Of a DNA stretch of 11,999 nucleotides, positions 6,012 to 11,999 are shown in pieces (position 1 is the stretch's first letter; each line of letters starts with the position of its first letter). Below the pieces are notes generated by a model that worked only from the letters and a program-made list of their open reading frames with translations, was not told where the DNA came from and did not search any database. The position numbers and the translations under genes were made by a program. Location: positions 1-11,999 of the forward strand of contig CAYUGX010000139.1 of the NCBI GenBank assembly GCA_964444375.1, written 5' to 3'. The DNA comes from JABHCC01 sp964444375. GTDB taxonomy: Bacteria; Bacteroidota; Bacteroidia; Bacteroidales; UBA12481.

Positions 6012-7550
6012 ATGACCATGGAGACAAGCTCACTTATAAAGACGAAACCCACTCAATTCAGACAGGTGGTTGAGCCATTGGCAGTTGAAATTGAAGCAAC
6101 GGTTCATTCGAAACCGGTGAATACACCGCAAGACAATCTACTGATGGCATCATTTGCAAAGATCAGGCACTACTTGAGTAAGCAGGAGAACGATAGCGAG
6201 TCGGTGGTTGACTATCAGGATCCCACTCAGCTGGCGAATCGTGTCGAATTCAAGATCCCGGAAGAAGGGGTTGATCAACCCACTTTTTTGAATTTGCTGG
6301 ATCAATACCTGCACTATTCAGTGAAAACAGGAAATAAGCAGTTTCTGAACCAATTGTATTCTGGCTTTAACCTGCCGGGATTCATTGGTGAACTCATTAC
6401 CGCCTTGACCAATACCTCAATGTATACCTATGAGGTGGCTCCTATGGCAACCTTGATAGAGCAAGAAATGATCAGCTTGATGAATGGTTATACCGGCTTT
6501 GAGAATGGAGATGGAATATTTCTGAGCGGAGGGAGTAATGCCAATATGGTTGCCCTTTTTTCGGCCCGGAACCGGACTTATCCCGATGGTCGATTTACTG
6601 GCTATGATTCAGGCCTGAAGCTGACTGCATTTGTGAATGAACATGCACATTATTCATTTGAGACAGCGGCTAATCTATTAGGCTTGGGAGCAAAAAGTGT
6701 GATTAAGGTCGCAGCCGATAAACAGGGAAGAATGCGTCCGGATGCTTTAGATCAGGAGATTGAGCTGTCTAAATCCAGAGGTGAAAAGCCATTTTTCATA
6801 GGAGCAACCTGCGCCACTACCTTACATGGTGCATATGATCCCTTAGACAAGATAGCTGATGTGGCCGAGCGCCACAGCTTGTGGCTCCATGCAGATGGTT
6901 CTTTTGGAGGCTCACTGGTGTTAAGTGAAGACAATCGCTATTTATTAAAAGGGCTTGATCGAAGTGATTCATTTGCATGGAATCCACATAAGTTGATGAA
7001 TATCCCATTGATCTGTTCGGTATTGCTGACAAGAGATAAGAAAGCACTCTATCATAACATTACCGACATCAATGCGGATTATATTTTCCATGAGATTGAT
7101 GCCATTGAAGACTTGGGGCAAAAATCCATTCAATGCGGTCGAAGAGTTGACGCAACAAAACTCTGGTTTGCATGGAAGTACTTTGGTCGTGATGGTTATC
7201 GCGATCGTATTGATCATACTTTGGAAATGGCCAGGTATGCCGCATCTGTGGTTGAGGCCCACCCTCAATTGGAGCTTCTTGTAGACCGTCAGTCATTTAC
7301 TGTCTGTTTCCGTTACCGCTCAGATTCGCGTTACGAGCCAAACGATTTTAATCTGCGACTAAGAGAACAACTCAGGAAAAGCGGATTATCAATTGTCAAT
7401 TATGGCTATTTGGGCGATCAGTTGACCTTGCGGCTTGCGGTTACCAATGGGGAGATCCAGAAGGAGGATGTTGATCAGTTTTTTAGTCAATTGTTACAAG
7501 CTGCTGTGGATTTAAGCATGAATGGTGATGGTAAAGAACAGATTGAATAA
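6012..7550 (+). CDS. PLP-dependent group II decarboxylase, cysteine-sulfinate/glutamate/aspartate type
   Basis: The 512-residue enzyme is colinear with animal-type GAD65/CSAD/GADL1. It has FLNQLYSGFN (111-120), NTSMYTYEVAP (134-144), GIFLSGGSNANM (168-179), NEHAHYSFETAA with the PLP-stacking His213, GATCATTLHGAYDP (264-277), HADGSFGGS (293-301, Asp295 on the pyridine nitrogen), the PLP lysine Lys327 in NPHKLMNIPL, and CGRRVDATKLWFAWK (375-389). It lacks a signal peptide and is cytoplasmic. It should decarboxylate an acidic amino acid: cysteine sulfinate or cysteate to (hypo)taurine, glutamate to GABA, or aspartate to beta-alanine. The LYSG substrate loop looks nearer to the CSAD/GADL1 pattern than to the LSTG of GAD65, which is weak evidence against glutamate. 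The N-terminal 30 residues are extra and low in conservation. It abuts the peroxiredoxin stop and overlaps the next gene by 29 bases. A LysE-type exporter follows two genes on. Confidence 0.9.
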   Translation: MTMETSSLIKTKPTQFRQVVEPLAVEIEATVHSKPVNTPQDNLLMASFAKIRHYLSKQENDSESVVDYQDPTQLANRVEFKIPEEGVDQPTFLNLLDQYLHYSVKTGNKQFLNQLYSGFNLPGFIGELITALTNTSMYTYEVAPMATLIEQEMISLMNGYTGFENGDGIFLSGGSNANMVALFSARNRTYPDGRFTGYDSGLKLTAFVNEHAHYSFETAANLLGLGAKSVIKVAADKQGRMRPDALDQEIELSKSRGEKPFFIGATCATTLHGAYDPLDKIADVAERHSLWLHADGSFGGSLVLSEDNRYLLKGLDRSDSFAWNPHKLMNIPLICSVLLTRDKKALYHNITDINADYIFHEIDAIEDLGQKSIQCGRRVDATKLWFAWKYFGRDGYRDRIDHTLEMARYAASVVEAHPQLELLVDRQSFTVCFRYRSDSRYEPNDFNLRLREQLRKSGLSIVNYGYLGDQLTLRLAVTNGEIQKEDVDQFFSQLLQAAVDLSMNGDGKEQIE

Positions 7551-8499
7551 GAGAAAAAGCGGTTTTATTATTGCTTTGGCCTGGCCCGAAACCCTGTGCA
7601 AACAGGCTGGAGGTTGGTATGAATCGATTACCCGACTATTGGGAATCAACAAATACGGCTATTACCGTGTGGGTCATGCGGCACTGGTTTTGGTAGATGG
7701 ATCAAGCGGACAAGGTCACTATTTTGATTTTGGACGTTATCATGCCCCATACCAGCACGGACGAGTAAGAAGTGCGATTACCGATGATGACCTCAAGATA
7801 TACGCGCGTGCCGTTTTCAATGAAGCAGGAGACCAGATCGATAATATGTCCTCAATATTGGATGAGCTGCAGCGGAATGAGGCTTGTCATGGTGAAGGTA
7901 TCTTGTTTGCCTCCTGCCTGTCCATTGATTATGGTGCAGCCTTGAAAGAAGCGTTGAACATGCAAAAAGCGAATCCACATGCATACGGACCTTTTACCCA
8001 ACCCGGATCAAATTGTTCAAGGTTTGTCAATCACATTATCCGGTCGGGTCGTCCCGATTTTTGGACGTGGATTAAGCTCAGGATCTTGGTACCATTGACG
8101 CCAACACCAATGAATAATGTTAATGCTCTCAGACATAAACAAAGCGTTTGGCCACTAAGAGTATCTCAAATGACTCCGAATGCCGCTGAATTTGATCAAG
8201 TCAATCTTAAGTCTACCATCCCAATGCCTGTAAAGCCGAGTCAATTGAATGGTTCTTCTCACTGGCTGAGTGGAGAGGGTGCTGGTTCGTGGTTTCAGGT
8301 AATACCCAATGGATCATCAACCGAAATCAGACGTTATTCGCCTACCGGTGAATTAGAATGTTCGTCATTGATGGAGAAACTCCCAAAGACCTGGTCGAGC
8401 AGGATGTCAGACCTGAGCGTTACCTATCCCAGTGATTGTAGTCAAGTCACCCTGACCGATAAGATAAGCACAATTCAACTTATACGAATTGCCAGGTGA
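7522..8499 (+). CDS. DUF6695-like protein, possible permuted papain-fold hydrolase or acyltransferase
   Basis: The 325-residue protein has no signal peptide or membrane helix. The N-terminal half (13-200) is the conserved part: GFIIALAWPETLCKQAGGWY, YYRVGHAALVLV with His52, HYFDFGRYHAPYQHGRVRS, then GPFTQPGSNCSRFVN with Cys165. A GHA strand followed later by an SNC helix start is the His-then-Cys order of circularly permuted NlpC/P60-papain folds (LRAT, YiiX, DUF4105). On that basis I infer a cysteine hydrolase or acyl/peptidyl transferase. The resemblance to DUF6695 is from memory. The C-terminal 120 residues look like a separate beta-rich tail (SHWLSGEGAGSWFQVI, STEIRRYSPTGELEC). Its start lies 29 bases inside the decarboxylase gene, implying coupled translation; an ATG at 7528 is an alternative. 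Its stop overlaps a possible GTG start of the exporter. Substrate unknown. Confidence 0.65.
   Translation: MVMVKNRLNKRKSGFIIALAWPETLCKQAGGWYESITRLLGINKYGYYRVGHAALVLVDGSSGQGHYFDFGRYHAPYQHGRVRSAITDDDLKIYARAVFNEAGDQIDNMSSILDELQRNEACHGEGILFASCLSIDYGAALKEALNMQKANPHAYGPFTQPGSNCSRFVNHIIRSGRPDFWTWIKLRILVPLTPTPMNNVNALRHKQSVWPLRVSQMTPNAAEFDQVNLKSTIPMPVKPSQLNGSSHWLSGEGAGSWFQVIPNGSSTEIRRYSPTGELECSSLMEKLPKTWSSRMSDLSVTYPSDCSQVTLTDKISTIQLIRIAR
8494..8499 (+). promoter_or_regulatory. Ribosome binding site that decides the exporter start
   Basis: AGGTGA stands five bases before the ATG at 8505 and overlaps the stop of the preceding gene. The spacing suits the ATG at 8505 and not the in-frame GTG codons at 8496 and 8502. 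Clear Shine-Dalgarno sequences are rare in this window, so this one is informative. Confidence 0.5.
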
Positions 8500-8504
8500 T
8501 TGTG

Positions 8505-9113
8505 ATGGATTGGTTGTGGCACATACTATTTGGATTTGTTGTTTGTGTGATTGGGGCTTTGCCGTTCGGCCTGGTTAATCTCAGCGTAATAGATTTAACC
8601 GGACGGGGAAAAGATAAACAGGCCAGACAGGTGGTTCATGGAGCTGCACTCATTGAGGTTGTTTTTAGTCTAGTCGCACTCACAGCAGGTAGTTTTTTGA
8701 ATGAACTGGTAAAGCAAAATACCTGGTTAAATCTCTTTATCATCCTGGTACTCCTGGTTGGAGCATTCTTATTCGTCAGCAGAAGAAAAGAGCGAGTGGA
8801 GCGTCAAGTGGCTTTTGCACAAGGTTTTATACAGGGATTGTTTCTGAATGTAATTAGCATCCAGGTATTGATGTACTGGATTTTGGCCGTCACAATGCTG
8901 GCTGCCAATTCACTTCTTGAATTCTCCATCGGATCAATTGTATCTTTCTTGATGGGTGTGTGGTTGGGAAAATTTGCAGTGCTTCGGTTTTATATGTTTG
9001 CCAGTCGTCACCTGTTAAGGCGTTTTACCCACTTGTCTCGTCACATCAATCGAATTATTGCTGCCCTATTACTCATTGTAGCAGCCTTTCAGGGTGCTCA
9101 AATCCTGTTCTGA
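8505..9113 (+). CDS. LysE/RhtB-like amino-acid exporter
   Basis: From the ATG at 8505 the protein has 202 residues and about six hydrophobic helices: WLWHILFGFVVCVIGALPFG, AALIEVVFSLVALTAGSFL, TWLNLFIILVLLVGAFLFV, FLNVISIQVLMYWILAVTML, IGSIVSFLMGVWLGKFAVL and IIAALLLIVAAFQGAQIL. Size and the first-helix layout, followed by a charged loop (DLTGRGKDKQARQ), match LysE/RhtB exporters of the inner membrane. The usual PGP of helix 1 is replaced by LPFG, so it is a divergent member. Basic RRKER follows helix 3. The family exports amino acids and similar small zwitterions by proton exchange, so its product-side partner here may be the amine or amino acid handled by the decarboxylase two genes earlier. 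It starts five bases after the DUF6695-like stop and ends four bases before the barrel gene, which supports co-transcription. Confidence 0.8.
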   Translation: MDWLWHILFGFVVCVIGALPFGLVNLSVIDLTGRGKDKQARQVVHGAALIEVVFSLVALTAGSFLNELVKQNTWLNLFIILVLLVGAFLFVSRRKERVERQVAFAQGFIQGLFLNVISIQVLMYWILAVTMLAANSLLEFSIGSIVSFLMGVWLGKFAVLRFYMFASRHLLRRFTHLSRHINRIIAALLLIVAAFQGAQILF

Positions 9114-9117
9114 TCCT

Positions 9118-10431
9118 ATGTTAAAGTTCTGCCTGCCCGTGTTATCTGTTTTATACTTGTTTTTGTATCCACAAGCTGTGGTATCCCAAGTCGATTCAAA
9201 CAAAAAGAAAGCACTCCCAACAGGCTTCTCATGGGGAGGAACACCGATCCTGGCCTATGATGCTGATCTGGGCCTAAAATATGGTGCATTGATTAACCTC
9301 TTTGATTACGGTCAGCCTACCGTTTTTCCAAGCTACGAGAACTACACCAATCTTCGCCTGTTTCATACAACCAAAGGAACATCAAACCTGTCTGCCTATT
9401 TCGAGAGTAATACGGCAATCAAGCCTGGAAAGTTGATTGCTGAGCTTTCTTACATCAATGATCAATTGCTTGATTTCTATGGTTTCAATGGACTACAAAC
9501 CCTATACAATCAATCAATTACAGATGATGAAGATCATGAATTCATCAATGTCTACTACTATAAACACCAACGTAGATTGATCAGGGCCAGAGTCGATGCA
9601 CAGTTACCCGTTGTCTGGAGTAAGTCAAAACTTTTTGCTGGAATCGCCTACAAACAGTACCGGATTGATGAAGTGGATTTTGAAAAGTTTGGATCTGAGT
9701 CAGATGATCCGCAGGTCAGTCTTTACCAGCAATTTACAGACTGGCAACTCATCAACCCTGATGAGGCAATGGGAGGCTCTCTGGCTCAGTTTACCCTGGG
9801 TTATTTATATGATTCACGTGACAATACCATCAATTGTCGAACCGGATTTTGGGTCGAGACCTACCTGGTTCATACACAGTTGTTGCACATAAAACAATCA
9901 TTTACTAAGCACATCGCTTCGCTGCGTTATTATCACTATTGGCCTTTTAGTGATGCTGTGTTGGCCATTCGACTGAGTACTCAACATCGATTGCAGGGGA
10001 GAATCCCCTTTTATGCACTCAACACTTTTTATGATACCCGACTTGAGCAAGATGGATTGGGTGGAGCATTTACACTTAGGGGAATTAATCGAAATAGAAT
10101 TGTTTCTGATGGCTTTGCCTTGCTCAATACCGAGCTTCGAAAGTCAATTTTCAATTTCAATCTTACCAGGCTTCGTTGGCAGATCGATCTGTCACTGTTT
10201 GGTGATTTGTCTTATTTGACTCAATACCATGAGTACGATCAATCACGCATTCCACTCTCAGACAAAGATAGGCTGATCTCAAATGCCCCAAATAGGTTCA
10301 ATTTTTCTTTTGGTCCCGGATTGTACCTGATTTACAATACGAATAATGTTATTTCAGTCAACCTGGGCTATTCTCCAGATAATCAGCTTGGTAAATATGG
10401 GTTGTATGTGGGTTCGGGTTTTCTTTTTTAA
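9118..10431 (+). CDS. BamA/TamA-like (Omp85) outer-membrane beta-barrel without POTRA domains
   Basis: The ATG at 9118 gives a 437-residue protein with a clean signal peptide (MLKFCLPVLS...AVVSQ, 1-24). A GTG at 9094 would add eight polar residues in front of it and is less likely. After a short linker the whole protein is alternating beta strands ending in a terminal Phe (YVGSGFLF), as expected for an outer-membrane barrel. The Omp85 hallmark is visible as TLRGINRNR at about 319-327, equivalent to the (V/L)RG(F/Y) loop-6 motif, followed by FALLNTELRKSIF. There is no room for POTRA repeats before the barrel. Family members insert or transport proteins; POTRA-less barrels of this size are common in Bacteroidota and mostly unassigned. 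It begins four bases after the inner-membrane exporter, so the two may act on one export path, or the barrel may simply serve envelope maintenance. Confidence 0.85.
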   Translation: MLKFCLPVLSVLYLFLYPQAVVSQVDSNKKKALPTGFSWGGTPILAYDADLGLKYGALINLFDYGQPTVFPSYENYTNLRLFHTTKGTSNLSAYFESNTAIKPGKLIAELSYINDQLLDFYGFNGLQTLYNQSITDDEDHEFINVYYYKHQRRLIRARVDAQLPVVWSKSKLFAGIAYKQYRIDEVDFEKFGSESDDPQVSLYQQFTDWQLINPDEAMGGSLAQFTLGYLYDSRDNTINCRTGFWVETYLVHTQLLHIKQSFTKHIASLRYYHYWPFSDAVLAIRLSTQHRLQGRIPFYALNTFYDTRLEQDGLGGAFTLRGINRNRIVSDGFALLNTELRKSIFNFNLTRLRWQIDLSLFGDLSYLTQYHEYDQSRIPLSDKDRLISNAPNRFNFSFGPGLYLIYNTNNVISVNLGYSPDNQLGKYGLYVGSGFLF

Positions 10432-10509
10432 CTACCGGATTTTTTTTTGTCTTTTCTGTCAGGTTTGGCAATCACAGCGACTAAAGGGTAAAACAAACAT
10501 TTTTTGAAA
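10432..10509. other. Intergenic gap with a T-rich tract
   Basis: The 78 bases between the barrel and the YceI gene hold a run of nine T (10440-10448) after ACTACCGGA, without a stable hairpin ahead of it. Termination here is therefore weak at best. TTTG at 10474-10477 could be a -33 element, but no TAnnTTTG follows at the proper distance. The YceI gene may have its own promoter here; I cannot point to it. Confidence 0.3.
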
Positions 10510-11076
10510 ATGAAAAGAGTAGGATTTATCACTTTATTAGTAGCAGCTTTTATCGGATTCACTGCTTTCTCAACATCAGCAGATAAACTGGTAAGCAACA
10601 AAACACACATCAAATTTTTCTCAACTACACCGGCTGAAGATATTGAGGCAAATAACTATGCTTCGGTAAGCACTATAACACCATCAACAGGAGCGGTTGT
10701 TTTCTCAGTACCGATGCAGGGTTTTGAATTTGAGAAGGCCCAAATGCAAAAGCATTTCAACAACGATAAATTCTTGGATACCAAGAAATTTCCAAAGGCC
10801 AAACTAACCGCCAAGATTGTAAATCTTGATGAGGTAGATTTTTCTACAGACGGTACCTACAAAGCCCAAGTGGCTGGTGAATTAAGCATTAAAGGGGTGA
10901 GCAAAGAAATTAAAGAAATGGGAACCGTTACCGTAAAAGGAGATGAGGTATCGGTGATGAGTAAGTTCAATGTTACCCTGGCTGATTTTGGTGTTTCGTT
11001 TAAGAAAGGGAAACCCTCGACGAATGTTGCCAAAACAGTAGAAGTAACGGTGCATGCAGTGTATTCCGCAGAATAA
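10510..11076 (+). CDS. YceI-family exported lipocalin-like protein
   Basis: The ATG at 10510 yields 188 residues; a TTG at 10504 in the same frame would add two and is not needed. The signal peptide is MKRVGFITLL...FTAFSTSA (about 1-24). The mature part has the YceI beta-barrel pattern: THIKFFSTTPAEDIEANN (33-50), TGAVVFSVPMQGFEFEKAQM, HFNNDKFLDTKKFPKAKLTA (78-97), the strand TYKAQVAGELSIKGVSKEI and the closing FNVTLADFGVSF. YceI proteins are periplasmic and bind amphiphilic ligands such as isoprenoid quinones. Some respond to stress, but no reaction is assigned. The FxxxxFPKAK turn is the family's most recognisable feature. The gene stands 78 bases from the barrel gene and ends at a strong terminator, so it may be a separate transcription unit or the last gene of the long plus-strand run. 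Confidence 0.9.
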   Translation: MKRVGFITLLVAAFIGFTAFSTSADKLVSNKTHIKFFSTTPAEDIEANNYASVSTITPSTGAVVFSVPMQGFEFEKAQMQKHFNNDKFLDTKKFPKAKLTAKIVNLDEVDFSTDGTYKAQVAGELSIKGVSKEIKEMGTVTVKGDEVSVMSKFNVTLADFGVSFKKGKPSTNVAKTVEVTVHAVYSAE

Positions 11077-11106
11077 GGTTGATTGAGGGGTTGGATAAGG
11101 GAGAGA

Positions 11107-11131
11107 GGTTGCCGCAAGGCAGCCTTTTTTT
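11107..11131 (+). terminator. Rho-independent terminator after the YceI gene
   Basis: GGTTGCC and GGCAGCC pair as a 7-bp stem (one G-U) closed by a GCAA tetraloop of the GNRA type, followed directly by seven T. It begins 31 bases after the YceI stop and lies just beyond the convergent GNAT stop. In the minus direction the hairpin is followed by CTCTCTCCC rather than T, so it mainly serves the plus strand. Confidence 0.92.
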
Positions 11132-11133
11132 GT

Positions 11134-11661
11134 TTAGCTGCTCAGCTCCAATCTGAAGCCAAAAACAGGCAACTCACCTTGCATGAAATCCAGATCAGTC
11201 GATCGCCTGAAACCCATTCTTTCATACATACCCCAGGCAGTCTCCATCGATTTGGTGGTGTGGATGACGACTTGTTTTATTCCAGCTTCCATGGCTCGAT
11301 CAATGCAGGCCTGGGTCAACAACCTCCCCAAACCCTTTCCGCGAGCTTCATGATCCACAGCCAACAAGCGAAATCCGGCAGCATCTTTTACCTGGGTTGC
11401 GCTGCCTCCTGATCCATAATACTGCATATCATAAAACAAAACTACTGCTCCATGCAGGCCTCCCTCAACTGAAACAGCTACTAACAATTCTGTTTTTGGC
11501 TTTTGACTCCAAGTACCAATATGTCGAAGCATATCGTAATAGGCTGGTTGCTCATCGGGATTCGGAAATCCTTCCAATTGCGAATAAACTGAAACCATGA
11601 GTTGCCCAATACGCTCAAATTCATTTGGCTCAGCGATGCGAATGGTGTATTTTGATTTCAT
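11134..11661 (-). CDS. GNAT-family N-acetyltransferase
   Basis: The 175-residue cytoplasmic protein has the GNAT order. The N-terminal strand-helix is YTIRIAEPNEFERIGQLMVSVY (5-26). The central strands GAVVLFYDMQYY (71-82) and GFRLLAVDHEARGKGLG (96-112) carry the acetyl-CoA pyrophosphate loop R/Q-x-x-G-x-G/A as ARGKGLG. The helix LLTQACIDRAMEAG follows, then VVIHTT and the ending TAWGMYERMGFRRS (141-154). It should transfer an acetyl group from acetyl-CoA to a primary amine; the acceptor cannot be told from this sequence. Upstream on the same strand, 21 bases away, is the sialidase-like gene, so it is probably the second gene of that transcript. It converges on the YceI gene, with the terminator hairpin between the two stops. 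Confidence 0.92.
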   Translation of the reverse strand: MKSKYTIRIAEPNEFERIGQLMVSVYSQLEGFPNPDEQPAYYDMLRHIGTWSQKPKTELLVAVSVEGGLHGAVVLFYDMQYYGSGGSATQVKDAAGFRLLAVDHEARGKGLGRLLTQACIDRAMEAGIKQVVIHTTKSMETAWGMYERMGFRRSTDLDFMQGELPVFGFRLELSS

Positions 11662-11682
11662 TGGTGAAATACTGTTTGAAGG

Positions 11683-11999
11683 TTAATAATCAGCGCCTTC
11701 CAGCAGCCACTTTAAGTTGAAGACAGCTACACTGGTTTCATCGTAGAGTTTATCTACTCCTCCCTCGTACAATAGGTAGATGTTGCCAACTGTATCGGCC
11801 GCCAGTGATGAATAAGCACTCAAACCTGGGTCAATCATGCGTTTGACAGGCCAGGTTTTACCCCCGTTGAACGATACCCAGATCGTCATCTGGTAGCGCC
11901 AGCCGCCCTTCCAATCGGGTGTGCTAAAGAGCAATACATCACGGGCTTCAGTCACCCCATCCGGTAGGCGGATCAAACCCGCACGACAACCATAGGAAG
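11683..11999 (-). CDS. C-terminal part of a sialidase/BNR-repeat protein (5' end beyond window)
   Basis: The minus-strand frame is open to the right edge; about 105 residues are visible and the start lies outside. It reads SYGCRAGLIRLPDG, then VLLFSTPDW, then an Asp-box-like SFNGGKTW (canonical S-x-D-x-G-x-x-W, here Asn for Asp). AYSSLAADTVGNIYLLYEGG follows, where sialidases have the Tyr nucleophile (YS) and the conserved LLYE strand, and the protein ends VAVFNLKWLLEGADY. This is the last blade of a six-bladed GH33-like propeller, so an exo-alpha-sialidase or related BNR hydrolase releasing a terminal acidic sugar is likely. The Arg triad cannot be checked because most of it lies upstream. 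An internal TTG at 11976 should not be taken as the start, since the sialidase pattern continues upstream of it. Confidence 0.85.
   Translation of the reverse strand, partial: SYGCRAGLIRLPDGVTEARDVLLFSTPDWKGGWRYQMTIWVSFNGGKTWPVKRMIDPGLSAYSSLAADTVGNIYLLYEGGVDKLYDETSVAVFNLKWLLEGADY

Noticed and set aside
7069..7296. Overlapping open frames on both strands inside the decarboxylase gene
   Set aside because: The decarboxylase frame carries conserved family motifs throughout this stretch; the others are shadows.
9094..9117. GTG at 9094 as the start of the barrel gene
   Set aside because: It overlaps the exporter and places eight polar residues, including two Cys/Ser-rich positions, before a complete signal peptide that begins at 9118.
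10440..10448. T-run after the barrel gene as an intrinsic terminator
   Set aside because: No stable hairpin precedes it; only CCGG pairs, which is too short.
11976..11976. TTG at 11976 as the start of the sialidase-like gene
   Set aside because: The frame continues to the edge with family-like residues (SYGCRAG), so the gene simply runs out of the window.

Overview
The window is a stretch of a Bacteroidota chromosome, probably a free-living Cytophagales- or Flavobacteriia-like organism. This rests on family content and signal-peptide style (mature ends following ...LAQ and ...WAQ, lipoprotein signal peptides, DUF4833-type and tRNA_anti-like proteins, MGH1-like glycoside hydrolase), on moderate GC and on the scarcity of strong Shine-Dalgarno sequences. 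There are no tRNA, rRNA, CRISPR or insertion-sequence signatures. The DNA is densely coding and no gap exceeds about 100 bases.

Layout. (1) Bases 1-2630, minus strand: two secreted lipoproteins in tandem, an MGH1-like six-hairpin glycoside hydrolase followed by an ADP-ribosylglycohydrolase-family protein that runs off the left edge. (2) Bases 2723-3539, plus strand: an ECF sigma factor and a tiny soluble zinc-binding anti-sigma candidate whose Cys/His spacing matches the redox-sensing anti-sigma RsrA. (3) Bases 3606-10431, plus strand: a closely packed run of eight genes, many overlapping or touching. In order they are an exported rhodanese-thioredoxin fusion, a membrane-anchored OB-fold protein, an exported DUF4833 protein, an exported CxxC peroxiredoxin, a GAD/cysteine-sulfinate-type PLP decarboxylase, a probable permuted papain-fold (DUF6695-like) protein, a LysE-like exporter and a POTRA-less Omp85-type outer-membrane barrel. 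(4) Bases 10510-11076: a YceI-family protein closed by a clear intrinsic terminator. (5) Bases 11134-11999, minus strand: a GNAT acetyltransferase and the C-terminal part of a sialidase/BNR-repeat protein entering from the right edge.

How the genes may work together. The two ends are carbohydrate/ADP-ribose hydrolases typical of glycan-using Bacteroidota. The centre is the interesting part. A SigR/RsrA-like thiol switch sits at the head of genes for periplasmic thiol chemistry (rhodanese-thioredoxin, peroxiredoxin), a decarboxylase of the cysteine-sulfinate/glutamate/aspartate class, an amino-acid-type exporter and an outer-membrane barrel. I infer a redox-controlled module that makes or modifies a small amine or sulfur compound and moves it across both membranes. 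The arrangement and motifs are seen directly; the joint function is a hypothesis.
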